Positions 8,451 through 20,293 are shown, numbered from the stretch's first letter. The stretch is DNA of 64,000 bases from Nothophaeocryptopus gaeumannii (GCA_031771865.1 JASISA010000042.1:2287501-2351500); one strand, 5' to 3'. Made by a program: numbers and translations. Notes: generated by a model from the letters alone, not told the origin.

Positions 8451-11400
8451 ATCGCGCTATAAGCTATAATCTAGTATAGAATCCTCCTGCACTATAGGTT
8501 GTGGATTAACCGTTCGTAATTAACTTTATTAAACGCTCCTATTATGTTAAGTAATAATACCGAGGCTACCTTACCTTTCTTCCACGTAGTCTAAACGCTT
8601 TGAAGGATATACCGTAGTGCGTCTCCGGTCGATCTACCCGCTTGCGCTATTTAGTTTTAAGGAAGTAACTTATATTCCCGTATAGCCTATCCTATTTTCT
8701 ATGCAACTATTGCTTCTAGTATCTTACTAATACACGATTGAAGGGCAATAGGCCTCTATCCCTTTAGAGTAGATAAGTCTTTACCCGCCTTCTATAGCAT
8801 AATCGTCCTAGCTTTCCGAAACTAGGCTAGGTAGTAGCTAATTAAAATACACTATTAGAAGATACGTTAGAGGATAGGGAGTAGCTAAGCTAGGTACTTC
8901 TTAATACATCTATTTAGTATCTCGTCGAGGCCGGGAGCCTTGTCGTTCGGTAGTCTTTAGACTACTTTTTTACCTCCTCTTCTATAATTTCGTATGCTAT
9001 ATTAATAGGTTCTAGGTATATAGTACTCTCGATATCTAATATACCTACGGGCTCTAGTATTAGGAAAAGGGCTATCCGTAGGATCTCTGTTTTCGCACTA
9101 TCCGTCGTAAACTAATCGTTATTATGTATTAGTATAGGTATCTAGAGAGGTCGAATAGGGCTATCGCTATTCTTTGCCCACTTAGCTAGCTTCTACATTC
9201 CCTATAGCTCGCTAGCGGTTTTGTAAACCGCGGTCCTCTACTATTTCCTTTTCTCTATCTAGATAGTTCTCTTTTTCTCCTAGTTTCGTGCCCTCTACTC
9301 CTTCTAGTACTCCTCGCTCCCTATCTATTATATATGCCGTCTTGCCTACCGAGCCTCCTGAATCGCATATAGTACTACCGGCATACTCCTTGGATCTAGC
9401 GGCCGATATGTTTTACGCCGGACAACAAGGTCCCTTGTCTTTTATAGAGCATTACTAAGATTACTTATAGTACTATCTATATCCTCCTTTGTTATTATCC
9501 CTTCGGCTATAGGTAGGAGCTTTTAGAGCGTCTCTCTAAACTCCTCCTAGTTAGTATCCTTCTACATCTATCTTGTTCTCGTCTCCTCCTATATCCCTAT
9601 ATTAATAGTTGTCTCTATGCTAATATAATTAGAGTTAATGTCTTCCTTACCTAGCTAACATGCTATTATCCTCTTTAATATCTCCTCTATTGCAAGAGTA
9701 AGGTCTATCGTCGTCCTAGTTTAGGACTGTAGTATCTTTCTCTAAGTAGCAAGGCCTAGGGGTATCGCTAGGTATAGCGTGTCCCGACACGCCTCTCGTA
9801 GCTCTCTTACTCTAAGATCCTCCTATAGTTCTAACGGTCCTCCCTACTAACGGTAGTAAAGATTAAAGTCTCTAACTAGAACGTGTTCTCCCGGTTCCTT
9901 AATACCTTCTAAAAGCTCCTCTACTATAAGCCTCGTATCCTAGTTATAGATGTTATAGAGGTATATAGTTCCTATTATCGTTTATAGTAAGATTGGGATC
10001 TTCTAATTACTTATAATCCGGTACGACTATTCGGGTAGGCCGTACTTCTTATAGACGTAGAATACGACTCTCCTATCTTTATCTTCCCCTATAATAGTAT
10101 AGTACTTCGGATATGTAACTATTCTTCTATTACTTAGGTTAGTATATAGCTCCTAGATAGCGAGAATATCTTTCTAGCTATTATCGAGTAGCTACTAGTA
10201 GGTAGCCTATAATTTCCGTACGTTTGCCTATAGTATACTTAGTGTCGGTTATGTATTTATTAGGTACTAGCTAGTAGTTAATCCCGCTGTATTACTCGTC
10301 GGATTAACCCTTGTCCTTACTCTAGTATAATAGTCTTAGCCCTATTCACTACCCTAACTAGCCTCCTAAACCTCTATAGTATTCGCTTCTCTACTACTAT
10401 TCCTATTAGCCTCCTACCTAGGACATATTCGCGGCTTGTCCGGGTAGCTATTTAGTCCTCTCCCTCCCTATTCGCTCCTTGCTATAGAGGAGGGGAAGGT
10501 AGAGGAGAAGTAGAGCTAGGAGTACTATAGGTTAGCTTAGCTATATAGCTCGCCCCTATCTTCTTTATACTCTAAATCTTGTCCTTAATTACTTGTCTCT
10601 TTAAGTACATATAGTGCTAAGCTAGGTAGTTCTAACTACAATTTCCGTATTTACTATACTTTAATCGGTCTACCTCTATAAGCTTCTCGTGCGCATATTC
10701 TCTTATATTATAGCTTCCTCTATACCTTGCACATACCGTACCGTTTGTGTACCTTGTACCGATATAGCTATATCTTTAGTAGTTAAAGTACTATATTATT
10801 GTCTATTAGTAGTCCTATTCTTTAGTATCGTAGAGTACTCCGGAGATAATAATGCCCTTCTCTACTATAGCTCTAGTAGCTTCTACTATCTTTAGTTCGA
10901 CTACTAGAGTACTCTATTTCTTTATTCCCGTTACTATAGCTTTCTAGCCCTTCTACTAGGTATTCTATACTTGGATTCCGGGTATTAGCCGCTTATTATC
11001 TTCCTTAATTAACTAGATCCGCTATATAGTAGGGTCGTTTCCTACAACTGTAATAAAGTGGACTTGGACTAGGAAGGCTTTCTATGCTATTCTTGCCTCC
11101 TTTAAGACCTTACCTAGGCCTTAGGTATCTACCGCTATTCGGTTCCTTACTATAGGGTCCGTAGTCGTAAGAACTAGTCTATTAGGGACCTTCTTAACTG
11201 CGACTACATATGCCTAGTTCCCTCCTTCTATAGTAAAACGCGAAACAATCCGGGTAGCTTTAGCATCCCTAAGCTTAGCCCTAGTCGCTTCGTTATCTAC
11301 GTGAATCTTAAGGGAGTACGTAGCTCTTTATACTTTAATACTAGATAGCTAGGCTAGCTATTAGGCTACGACTATAGCCTAGGTTATCTTTAGTCCTAGA

Positions 11401-12400
11401 CTCTACTCTATCTTCTTCTAAATCTATGTAATACTCTATTAGATAGATTCTAGAGTAGCTTCCTAGTTAGTACGCTTCGTAGTCTACGCTATAGTTAAGT
11501 AAATTATATCTAGAATTATCTAGATTACCCTCTCTAGTTAGAGGGAGGAGTATTAACTCTAATGTATTAGTTTAGCTACCTTATTCTAAATCTCTTTTAG
11601 GGCCTCCTAAGGTAAGAGGGGACCCTACTAGTTCTTATTTACTACTACGTTCTTCTCTCTATACCCCTTCTCTTAGGAGGTTAGGTAGGAAGCTAGATTA
11701 ATACTCCCTATATCTCTACCTATAGTAGTTTCTTTAGTAACCTCTTAAAATAGCTCTAGTCTATTGTCTATACCTAAGGTACTATAGCCTTGTATACTAG
11801 CTATACTTAGTAGAGAATTCTCTTCTTCTAATACTAAGAATTAGTATTTTCGAGCGCTAACTACGTACCTACTAATAGTAGCGTATAGCCGTACTTTAGA
11901 TACGTGTATTACCTTAATAGGTTCCGTATATTCTAAGGTTTTAGTAATACCGCCTCCCTAAATCCGAAAGTTTTTTTATAGATAGCGTTATCGTTCGAGG
12001 TAGTAGTAGTAGTAGGGGTATCGAGGCGCTACTAATAGTAGCTATATAGGTAGTAACTATACTATAAAGGAGGGTATTACATTCTACAAGTAGGTTAATA
12101 TATCGTTTTCGCTCTAATTTATCGAGCTTAAGCTTAGTACGAGAGAGGGACTAGTAGCTACGCTAGCGTCGATCTTATAGCTTTATCTCGAGTTAGAGGA
12201 GCTAAAGGCGCGTATCTATCCTATATATTACTACTTAGAGGCTTACTACTCCTACTCCTTTCATCTATACGGACTCTTATAATAACGTCGGATTATCGAT
12301 AGTAGTAGGATCGGGCGTATACTATAATAGTTAAGGTTATTAGGCATATTACTAGCTAGGAAGGTATCGTCTAAAGTCGGCTAGAGGTACCTTAGGCGAG
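8450..12400 (-). mobile_element. RIP-degraded Tad-like LINE (non-LTR retrotransposon), truncated inside the RT domain
   Basis: The tract is very rich in TA dinucleotides and stop codons, as expected from repeat-induced point mutation (C to T on both strands). Read on the minus strand, relics appear in LINE order. A gag-like stretch lies at the high-coordinate end. An exonuclease/endonuclease/phosphatase motif near 9,860 reads VLVRDFNLYYR (from GDFNLHH). RT relics follow: RPIALQSCISKILEAIVA near 8,710-8,760 and GKVASVLLLNIIGAFNKVNYERLIHNL near 8,490-8,575, where the motif A aspartate has become Asn. Coding resemblance stops near 8,450, before the FADD/YADD motif, exactly where base composition changes. 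The left half of the LINE is therefore missing from this side. Confidence 0.85.
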
Positions 12401-12989
12401 ACTTACACGTAACTGTGTTTTCTTTTAGACTAATAACAGGCCGGACTCAATTCTACACCTATTCTAAAGTTTGTTCGGCGCATTTTGAAATCGAACCCCT
12501 ATACTACACTAAGAGTCTAATTGTTATTCGCGCGCACTCCGGGCTAGAAACAGCGGCGGGAGCGCGTTGTGCATTTGCTCTAATTATGATGCTAAAGAGT
12601 ACACTCCGCCTTGCTCCGGATGAGGGCAAACAGATCGCTTAGAGTAATCCGGTGATCCGTTGATCTGTCAAGAGTAGGAGATCAGGCTCGAGGGAAAATA
12701 GATTCCTCTGATCTATTCGGTACTATATAGGTGTTGAAATATGACGTGGGCAGAGGCAGCAAGAGAGTGTATTGTAGGTGTCAATATGGCCATTCAAAGA
12801 AAGGAGCTTAGAACTACTCAGTGCACTAGTACGTCCGTGCACATTCAACAATAGGCGCCGCTCTTTTACAAGTAGATAGGAGCTTCGTGTTCAACTTAAT
12901 CTTCTAACTCAATCTCTTAGAACACTCTTAAGACTCTTTCCCCGAGTGACACTTCGAGATTCGACACTTCTTAAGCTAATCTACGTGAC
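12401..12989. other. Transition between LINE relic and transporter pseudogene
   Basis: Composition returns gradually to normal GC. Part of this may be the 5' end of the LINE or its flank. A 75-codon plus-strand frame at 12,415-12,642 resembles nothing I know and is not called. Confidence 0.4.
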
Positions 12990-14290
12990 AGAGGAGACAA
13001 TCTGTAACATTATGGACTATCACCAATCCCTGACAACGTCTGCGACGTCCAGCGACGTATAACCTCGGGGGCTTCGCTGGGAGTGTTATTGCCTTCTTCG
13101 TGGATAATGCTTTGGGACGAGGAAAGACTACCTTGACTGGCATTGCCGTAACCACGACCGGAACGATATCTTTTATGGTGCAGCTTGTCGCTGGACAACT
13201 GGTATGTGGGATTGGATTAGGGGTCATGTCAAGCACGGTCGGGCTATGGCAAGCTAAGACAACTCCTACGAGCCGGCGAGGTGCTTTTCTAGTCGGCCAG
13301 CTACTATAGGGTGCTACACTCGGGCTCTTCCTTGCACAACGGATCAACTAAGGATTCTACGATCACACTGGACGAGTAACCTACGTCTTTCCGGTGGCTT
13401 TCCAATTAGTCTTCCTAGCTATCGCTACGGTTCTGGTGCTTGGTCTATCTGAAAGCCTACGATGGTTGGTGAAGAAGCAAAGAAACGAGGAGGCCTTGGC
13501 TGTTCTTACTCGGCTCACGTCTGAGCAAGATGCAAGAGAGCGACTCAGCCAGATCACGGAGGCAGATTCGCTTGAGAGTAAAGACAGCCAAATCCGTGCC
13601 TTATTTACGAACGGGCCTACTCAGAACTTCCGATGCCTCTGCCTCGCTTGTGGCGTTATGATCTTCCCTAAGCTTACAGGTGTGAACTCCATCACCTACT
13701 ACCTACCGACTTTGCTCAGGACCTTTCTTGACACCAGCCACAAGGAGACACTCTGGATTGCCGGACTCTGCTCTGTGGATTCTGCCTCTGCAACGCGGGT
13801 GGCAAATTCTCCTGCTTGATCGACGCGGTAGAAAGCCGTTTCTCCTCTGGGGATCGGTCGTCCAGATTGTGCTGTTCATCATCACTGCTGTGTTGCTCGG
13901 AACGACTCTATCCCAGAACAATACCTTCGGTATCGCTGCGGTCGTGATGTTGTTCCTATGGTACTGAGAATTCCTCCTGCTGTTTTGGACAGTCATGGGC
14001 ATATCCTGCAGAAGTGCTTCCGTTGCAAATGCGTGAGAAAGGCCTTGCTCTAGGTAATGTCTTCTACTGGCTGTTCCAGTTCATGATGGTGGAGAATGCG
14101 CCAATTGCAATCCGCAACATATGTTACAAGTTCTACACCATCCTGGCTGTGTTCAACATCTGCATTGCTGTGGTCATCTGGCTGTTCTATCCTGAGACCG
14201 CTCGACTTACCCTGGAAGAGCTGGACTTCCTGTTCGCCGAGAAGCATGATATCTCTACTTACAGAGCAAGCACTCACTCTTCACGAGACG
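12990..14290 (+). pseudogene. MFS sugar/hexose transporter pseudogene
   Basis: Frames on the plus strand read as consecutive pieces of a 12-TM sugar transporter. They are an N-terminal-half segment with VAGQLVCGIGLGVMSSTVGLWQAKTTPTSRRG, a central segment with FQLVFLAIATVLVLGLSESLRWLVKKQRNEEAL and the loop ending LTGVNSITYYLPTLL, a segment with LLLDRRGRKPFLLWGS, and the C-terminal PETARLTLEELDFLF (compare the family PETKG.LEE motif). The pieces are broken by in-frame stops at about 13,307 and 13,349, another near 13,965, and frameshifts near 13,790 and 13,985. I see no rescue by consensus introns, so the gene is dead. Its neighbour is the intact GH79 glycosidase. Confidence 0.85.
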
Positions 14291-14961
14291 AATATGTGAT
14301 CAAAACTTCGGAGGAAAAGTTTCGGGCAATGATGGGTCGGCGCCGAAATGGATCCTTGGCTGGGCTTGGCCGCCACAACGGATGTGCCCGGCTTGTGTGG
14401 ACATCAAGTCCTCTACCACCACTTGAACTTCGAAGTTGTCCGTACATGGCTTCTTGTGATCTGCAGTGGTCACATTGGCACGTTCCCGAGCAAGGTGGCC
14501 ATGTGAGGACCCCGCTTTGTGCGCTCGTGGAACCAATGTTCAACGAACGCGAGCAATATTTCTACCGATCGCGCACTCCCTTCAGCACCTACATATCCGG
14601 TGGGAGGTCATCGCATGCCATAACGCACTCTCGCGACAGAAAATCAAGGTAGTGGCATCTCATGAAGTGCTTTCTGCGACTGCAAGAAGCTGATTAGGCC
14701 TCCGAACGGCACTTCCAGTACTCAGGAAGCACATCCGCCAAGAGGACGAGATTCGCATAGAGACGACATATCCTACCTGTGTCACAGCAGCAACCTTGTT
14801 GGCTGACTGTCGCCAGAAATTGAGCTATACCTAGCATCATCATGCATACGCTCGATCCCGAAGTCAATGCGGGGAAGGATGATGCTTGCATTGGTGATCA
14901 ACGTTGAAGAAAAGACGCTCGCCGAACCTGGAGGAATGGCTGGAGCATCAACACCATAGGC
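14291..14961. other. Intergenic, upstream of GH79 gene
   Basis: Tail of the transporter relic followed by about 300 bp of promoter-side sequence for the GH79 gene. Small overlapping frames only, with no other feature recognised. Confidence 0.4.
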
Positions 14962-16605
14962 ATGTCTAGTTTCGCTACATCTCTATTGCTACTGCTGGCG
15001 GTCGGAAAGCAGGCCGTATCGTCGCCTCATTCCAAACTGAGAATCAGAAATGAGACCGCCGTCTCTGTTCCGTCTTCACAATCAACAGATGCTGGTGTAC
15101 CTTCGGAAGGCTTTGTATCTTACTCGATCGAATTCTCCTCGTTTCCCGATTTCGCGGGCAATGCTTCAGCTCCAAACGATTTCTCCAACAACCTACTGGA
15201 CAACCTTGGAAGACTTGCGGGAACGAACCCTTACATTCGAGTGGGAGGCAACACCCAAGACTTCGCTATCTTCAACAGTTCATTAGACGTGGCCACTGTT
15301 GGCATCGTTGATCCGGCTCTATCATCAGACTACCCGACGACTCTGACTTTTGGGCCATCTTACTTTGAGTCGTACCACACATGGCCAAACGTGAAGTTCG
15401 TTCATGGTTTCAATCTAGGGAAGAACAGTAGCGCGGCAAGACAAGCCCTGATTGAATCGGTGCCGTACGCATGCAAGGCTCTTCAAGACAGCCTCCTCTT
15501 TTGGGAGCTAGGCAATGAGCCTGATCTTTTCAAAACGACATCCGTCAGGCCTTTCACATGGGACGAAGGAGATTATGTCAACGAATGGCTGAACTACACT
15601 CGACAAATTCGCATAGCAATGGAGAAGAGTTGCCCGGACCTGACTACCAACGAGAGCTATCAGTACTACGCACCATCATTCGCAGGCACAGGAGGCAACA
15701 GCCTCGACCCACTCCGAACATGGGAGAGCGGTCTCGATACTGATAAAGATATCGCCTTCATTAGCTCGCACAACTACATCAGCGGCGCCGAAACACCGGG
15801 CGTTACCCTCCAAGGCACATTAATGAATCATTCGTCCACAGTCGCTTCGATCGCAAAACAACTCAACTCCAGCCGCCATCTCGCAGCCCTTCCAGAAGGT
15901 CTCGACCCGGACCTTCCCTTCATCCTCGGCGAGACGAATTCTCTCTACCACCAGGGTCGCCCGGGTCTATCAAACACGTTTGGTGCTGCACTCTGGGGCG
16001 TGGACTTCACTCTGTATTGCGCTGCTAACAACATCAAGCGCGTGCACATGCATATGGGTACGAACTATCGATATCAATCTTGGCAACCTATTGAGACGGA
16101 TCTGGCTACTAAGGGTACTAAAGCGCCGTATTATGGAAATATCGCTGTCGCGGCTTTCCTGGGAGACATTGCCAAGGACGCGCCGAAGATTGTCAATGTC
16201 CCACTGCCCGATGAGCAAGAAGCGGCATACGCTGCGTATGTCGATGACAAGCTCGTGAAAGCCATACTTATCAATATGATGGCATACAACGCTACAGACT
16301 ACAATTCAGAATATACTAACGACTATCCGAGGCCAGTTGAGTTGTATACTCTACAATTTGGAGGGTCGAGCGAAGCTCCTACGTATGGAGGCAAAATCGG
16401 CCTGCAGAGGTTGATTGCTAATGGCAGTGATGCAATCACTGGAATCACGTTTGATGGACTCAGCTACAACAATGAGTTGGATAATGGCAAGCCGGTACTT
16501 TTGAAGAATGTCACGAGAGGAGAGACGGTGGATGTGAATGAGCAAGGCTTGGTGACTGTGGGTGTGCCGAGGAGCAGTGCCGTGATTTTGAATCTTGGTG
16601 AGTAG
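14962..16605 (+). CDS. Secreted glycoside hydrolase family 79 (beta-glucuronidase type)
   Basis: An intact 547-residue frame with an N-terminal signal peptide (MSSFATSLLLLLAVGKQAVSS). The (beta/alpha)8 retaining hydrolase layout is clear. IRVGGNTQDF starts the barrel, the acid/base is in LLFWELGNEPDLF (Glu about 186), and the nucleophile is in ILGETNS (Glu about 324), followed by GALWGVDFTLYCAANNIKRVHMHMG. The C-terminal part is a beta-domain, as in fungal GH79 enzymes that remove glucuronic or 4-O-methyl-glucuronic acid from glycans such as arabinogalactan proteins. Several N-glycosylation sequons support secretion. The exact substrate cannot be read from sequence. A donor-like GTGAGT overlaps the last codons, so a short extra 3' exon is possible. 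It stands between two pseudogenes. Confidence 0.9.
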   Translation: MSSFATSLLLLLAVGKQAVSSPHSKLRIRNETAVSVPSSQSTDAGVPSEGFVSYSIEFSSFPDFAGNASAPNDFSNNLLDNLGRLAGTNPYIRVGGNTQDFAIFNSSLDVATVGIVDPALSSDYPTTLTFGPSYFESYHTWPNVKFVHGFNLGKNSSAARQALIESVPYACKALQDSLLFWELGNEPDLFKTTSVRPFTWDEGDYVNEWLNYTRQIRIAMEKSCPDLTTNESYQYYAPSFAGTGGNSLDPLRTWESGLDTDKDIAFISSHNYISGAETPGVTLQGTLMNHSSTVASIAKQLNSSRHLAALPEGLDPDLPFILGETNSLYHQGRPGLSNTFGAALWGVDFTLYCAANNIKRVHMHMGTNYRYQSWQPIETDLATKGTKAPYYGNIAVAAFLGDIAKDAPKIVNVPLPDEQEAAYAAYVDDKLVKAILINMMAYNATDYNSEYTNDYPRPVELYTLQFGGSSEAPTYGGKIGLQRLIANGSDAITGITFDGLSYNNELDNGKPVLLKNVTRGETVDVNEQGLVTVGVPRSSAVILNLGE

Positions 16606-16737
16606 AGCGCCCGAGAGATAGAGTCACTGATATCTGTTGTAGATGCATTACGGGTTGCATCCTGTCGGCCATGTCCTCAAACGTCGAGATAGGCCTTGGC
16701 GTGAGGACATGATGGCGTTGAGGACAGCACTTCTCCA

Positions 16738-17803
16738 ATGAAGCTCGCAGGTTTGGTATTGCTTACCTCGCTCGACTGTCCTCAGTCGTCCAGTCAAGGC
16801 GTATATCTAGCAGCACCTTCTGTCCAACCTGCACAAAGCCCCAAAACCGCCTGATCTCCAATACGATCTCTGCCGCTCGTCAAATCATCGACCTAGTCCT
16901 CGCAGTCGATCATGGCCAACCCATCGCCGACGCCCCAGCCAACATCTCCACCCTTCGAACAAGGTACTTCGGCGCCATCGATCCTGATGACGGCGAATAC
17001 ATAACATCCGTGTTCGAAATGATGCAAGTCGGTTGGGATAATGTCACCTTCCGAGTCGGGTCGAGCGAAGAATGTTATAAATCCAGCAGTGGGTATTCGG
17101 TGGCTTAGCTTAATCAGGGAGAGGAAGATGAGTGTATCAACGTCTGTCCGAGGACATTTAATCCAATGGAGGATTGGGAATTGAGGAGGCATGAGTATAC
17201 TTTTGTTCATGAGATGGCTCATTTGTCGTTTATTGGATGGCCATTGAGGAGTAAGCTGAAATTTCTACCAAGCTCTTTCCGTGGCATATCTTTACTGACA
17301 TACCAGCTCATGTCTATTAGTCAATGACGTACAAACCTACTCCGAGTATCCCTACACCTCTCCTTCCGACGAATCGAAAAAATCTCCTCACCTACGCCGC
17401 ATACGGAGAACCCTCGCTCAGCTTGGCCATTTGGTCTCCTCAAGCAGCTATCCTCAACGCAGACAACTACGCGAAGTACGCGATGGCTATTAAATCTGCA
17501 GTCGAAAAGAGAGAGCTCCCGCCTGCTGAGCAGAATCTTGTACGACATTTGCCGGAGAAACGTCACGATAACGACGAACGACCTTGGATGGAGACTTTTA
17601 GAGGCCAGCCCCCCTCGCGGTGGCAGTGGATCCACGAGGATGCGATGAAGGAGAAGGAGAGGGTGGGAGTGGAGATGATGGAAAAAATGAGGACAAAGAC
17701 GCCGGCGAACGGTTGGAGGTTATGGATCTGGCTACCGGTCATGGTTCCAAGTTTCCTTCTGGTTTGCTTCATGTTGGTATTCGAGTGGCGAAAGAGGAAC
17801 TAA
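16738..17803 (+). pseudogene. M35-like (deuterolysin-type) metalloprotease, broken
   Basis: The start at 16,738 encodes a signal-peptide-like MKLAGLVLLTS..., but that frame stops after 38 codons. A second frame then reads CTKPQNRLISNTISAARQIIDLVLAVDHGQ...LRTRYFGAIDPDD, similar to the N-terminal part of M35/LysM-type metalloprotease catalytic domains, and stops at about 17,106. The same frame resumes with the zinc-binding FVHEMAHLSF (HExxH) near 17,205-17,235. A third frame at 17,324-17,803 has AYGEPSLSLAIWSPQAAILNADNYAKYA, the typical C-terminal motif (YG...A..NADNYA). That frame ends in a hydrophobic stretch (IWLPVMVPSFLLVCFMLVF). One intron is plausible near 17,250-17,320, but the first stop and the frame change are not explained by it. 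Likely a pseudogene; an unusual intron structure is the alternative. Confidence 0.6.
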
Positions 17804-18379
17804 AGGAAAGTTGGGAGGACCGCACTGTCGATGGCAATTCCACTACTGCCTCTTGCAAAGTGTGCGGAGGAAGACGAAGAGTCATAGATTCAGGATGACG
17901 ATTTGATCGAATTAGCACAATCACATACCGCCACTATAGCAACACATTAGCCATTATACCTCGTAAGCTCGAGGTTGAATTCCACGTGAGACATGTGTAG
18001 GACCTCTCTCGAAGAACAAGACCTCTCGAAGTGGCACTAAGAGAGACTCCAATAGTGCGAAGATTAAGTCACACGAACTTATGCACTATCTTTATTGTAC
18101 AGATTATCAAACCAGTCCCAGGCCTGTACGGCCGACCTTACCTATCCCACTCAATCAGTCTTCAAAGCCAACACATCTCGTCTCGCACGCGGATATCCGT
18201 ACTCATCTTGACAAAGCGCCTTGACTCCACCGTCTCCCTTTGCTCCACCCACAATCCCTCATTTTCCTGAGGGAAAATGAAATCTAGCTGATCATACGAG
18301 TCCGTTAGACAGACCTTCTCATCCTTGTCGCTCTCTACATCATCTAGCCATTCCTCCGATACACCACTTGTGCAAAGGG
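17804..18379. other. Intergenic between two pseudogenes
   Basis: No gene-like frame with family resemblance. Presumed 3' flanks of the convergent protease and kinase relics. Confidence 0.4.
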
Positions 18380-19742
18380 TCAATCGAACTGCTCGACGGC
18401 AAGTTCGAAGTCCCGCTTCCTCTGGCTGGCTTTGTAGACCTCAACCCATCCTGGCTCCAACCTTTCCATCTCCTTAATGAAGATGTGGCGGAGCTGAGTG
18501 TGTTCCCACTCTTCCAGTTTCTCCCAGTATAGCTCATTGATTTCTCCCATCATCCTCGCGTGCGAACCTGTCCGGATCTGGTCTGATCTGTCTTGGCTTC
18601 CCTTCGAGGAATTAGGGGAAATAGCATGCTTTCCAAAGTGGCAAGGCGGAGACGCATTCCCAGTCGAGAACGCCTGTGAGGGTGCCGGATTCGTCGACGA
18701 GAATGTTGTTGGCGTTGATGTCGTCGTGGAAGAGCATAGTTGGTTCGGGAGTGGCGGGATCAGTGGCTGGAAAGGCTTTGTCGAGCAGCTTTCGGAGTCT
18801 TGAGATAATTTGTAGTGCTCTTTCTCCGTCTTCAATATCGTCTTCATCTTCATCGATGTCTTCGCCATTCTTGATGCTGGCCTGAATTTTATTGATGAAG
18901 GATCGCATGTCCGTGCTCGCTGAATGCGAGACGAGCTCCCATCCATGCTCTGCAGATCCGGAAGGGACCGCGCGAAGTGTCCGTCAATGAGTTGTGGTCG
19001 TCCCAGAAGAAAGCCACGGAGACTATTCGCTGGGCTTTGGGGGTCTCACTACCGTCCACAGTCGAAGAGTAGGAGTAAGGATAGATGTTCCCGATTTCTG
19101 TCGTCCGGTTTCTTGAATGAAGCTGCGGCATGCGCTGCGAGCTGACTGACAAGTATGTTCTTTCGCAGAGAACAGTATTGACGTGCAGACGTCGGCCAGC
19201 GGCTTTCCAGGAATCTTCTCCATCAGCATCCACTCGAACCTGATCGCGTTCTGTCGGGTTGCATCATGATGGATTTCTTTTCGAACTGGCAGCTCGATAT
19301 TCTGTTGAACCCATGTGATCGTAGCGACTTCACTCAAGGTCTTGCAGTTTGGCTCAACCGGTAAAGAGATACGCATGACATAATCCCCGTCGCCGATGCG
19401 TGCGTCGTAGACCTTGTTGAAAGCGCCTTGTGCGAGGAATTTGATTGCGATGTCGCGATCGGGATATATTTCCTGAAGGGTGGAGGTGATTGTGCCTTCA
19501 TCGAGGTCGACTGTCCAGTACGGTTCCATGCCTGCGAAGATGTGGTCACCCTTTCTCCATTCAAAGCCTTCTGTCTCCATTTCGGTATTTGTCATGAGAG
19601 TTGATGTATGGTGATCTGAGGGAAGAGATGAAAAATTACTCATTTTCTTCCTCATATTCAGAAGACGAAGCAGACTTCTCAATCGCCGCCTCTCTGTGCC
19701 TCCGAAAGATATCCATCCTCCTACTCGCCTCGGGATGAACAC
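18380..19742 (-). pseudogene. APH-type kinase pseudogene
   Basis: Read on the minus strand, successive frames reconstruct a fungal APH-domain protein. They include IAIKFLAQGAFNKVYDARIGDGDYVMRISLPV (N lobe), FEWMLMEKIPGKPLADV, GNIYPYSYS...GRIVS-type middle sequence, FHDDINANNILVDESGTLTGVLDWECVSALPLWKACYFP (catalytic loop and DW), and NELYWEKLEEWEHTQLRHIFIKEMER at the C-terminus. The order is correct, but it needs several frame changes (near 19,170, 18,915 and 18,565) and contains a TAA directly after KACYFP where the family has Gln, a C-to-T change. The catalytic HDDIN and DWE motifs themselves remain readable, so decay is recent. It is a different subfamily from the intact kinase at 2.4-3.8 kb. 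Confidence 0.85.
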
Positions 19743-19987
19743 TTCTCTTCGGTCTTTTCACGCTCATCTCCCTCGAGTACTGATCTATCAGCGCGAATCA
19801 GCAAACATCGCCATCCCAGGCAATCCTCTGGAAGACACAACCTTCACCTAATCTATGACCAGATCCGCCCCCCAACTCTGGAATTTATGGCGAACATGTA
19901 CCTCCAGCCATTTCTTTTCGAAAAAAGCAATCTGCTATGAGAATGCATTTCGCTCTAGGACTTTCATAACAGACGGCCTTCAGCCCT

Positions 19988-20293
19988 TCAAATCCAACCG
20001 GCGTGTTTCTCGTACACGTATTCGACCACATTCCCAAAAACTCCTCTCATCACCTTCTGCGTTCGATGATGATTTTTGCCGTACAGTCGAATCCCCATCA
20101 AACGCCACTCTAATTCTCCATTCGAAAGTTCTTCACAGCATTGCCCGCCAGCCCCGGGATCTCATACTTATCCGCGAGAGTATAGACAAAATGCATGAGC
20201 CTTCATTTCAGATTTCCAAACCAGTATCGCTCCACGGGCTCGGTGTATCCGCCGCGCAGAGCATAGTGGAAAGCAGTAGATGTAGTCGACCAT
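19988..20293 (-). pseudogene. BTB/POZ-domain pseudogene
   Basis: Minus-strand frames give MVDYIYC, then after a one-base shift FHYALRGGYTEPVERYWFGNLK, a stop, and MHFVYTLADKYEIPGLAGNAVKNFRMEN before another stop. A third frame continues with YGKNHHRTQKVMRGVFGNVVEYVYE. 'VYTLADKYEIPGLAGNAVKNF' is the helix after the BTB core in fungal BTB proteins ('VYALADKY.I..L...A...F'). At least two frameshifts and two stops make this a relic. No intact copy is in the window. Confidence 0.6.

Noticed and set aside
10689..10895. 68-codon plus-strand frame inside the RIPped LINE
   Set aside because: Chance frame in AT-rich RIP sequence, antisense to the element relic.
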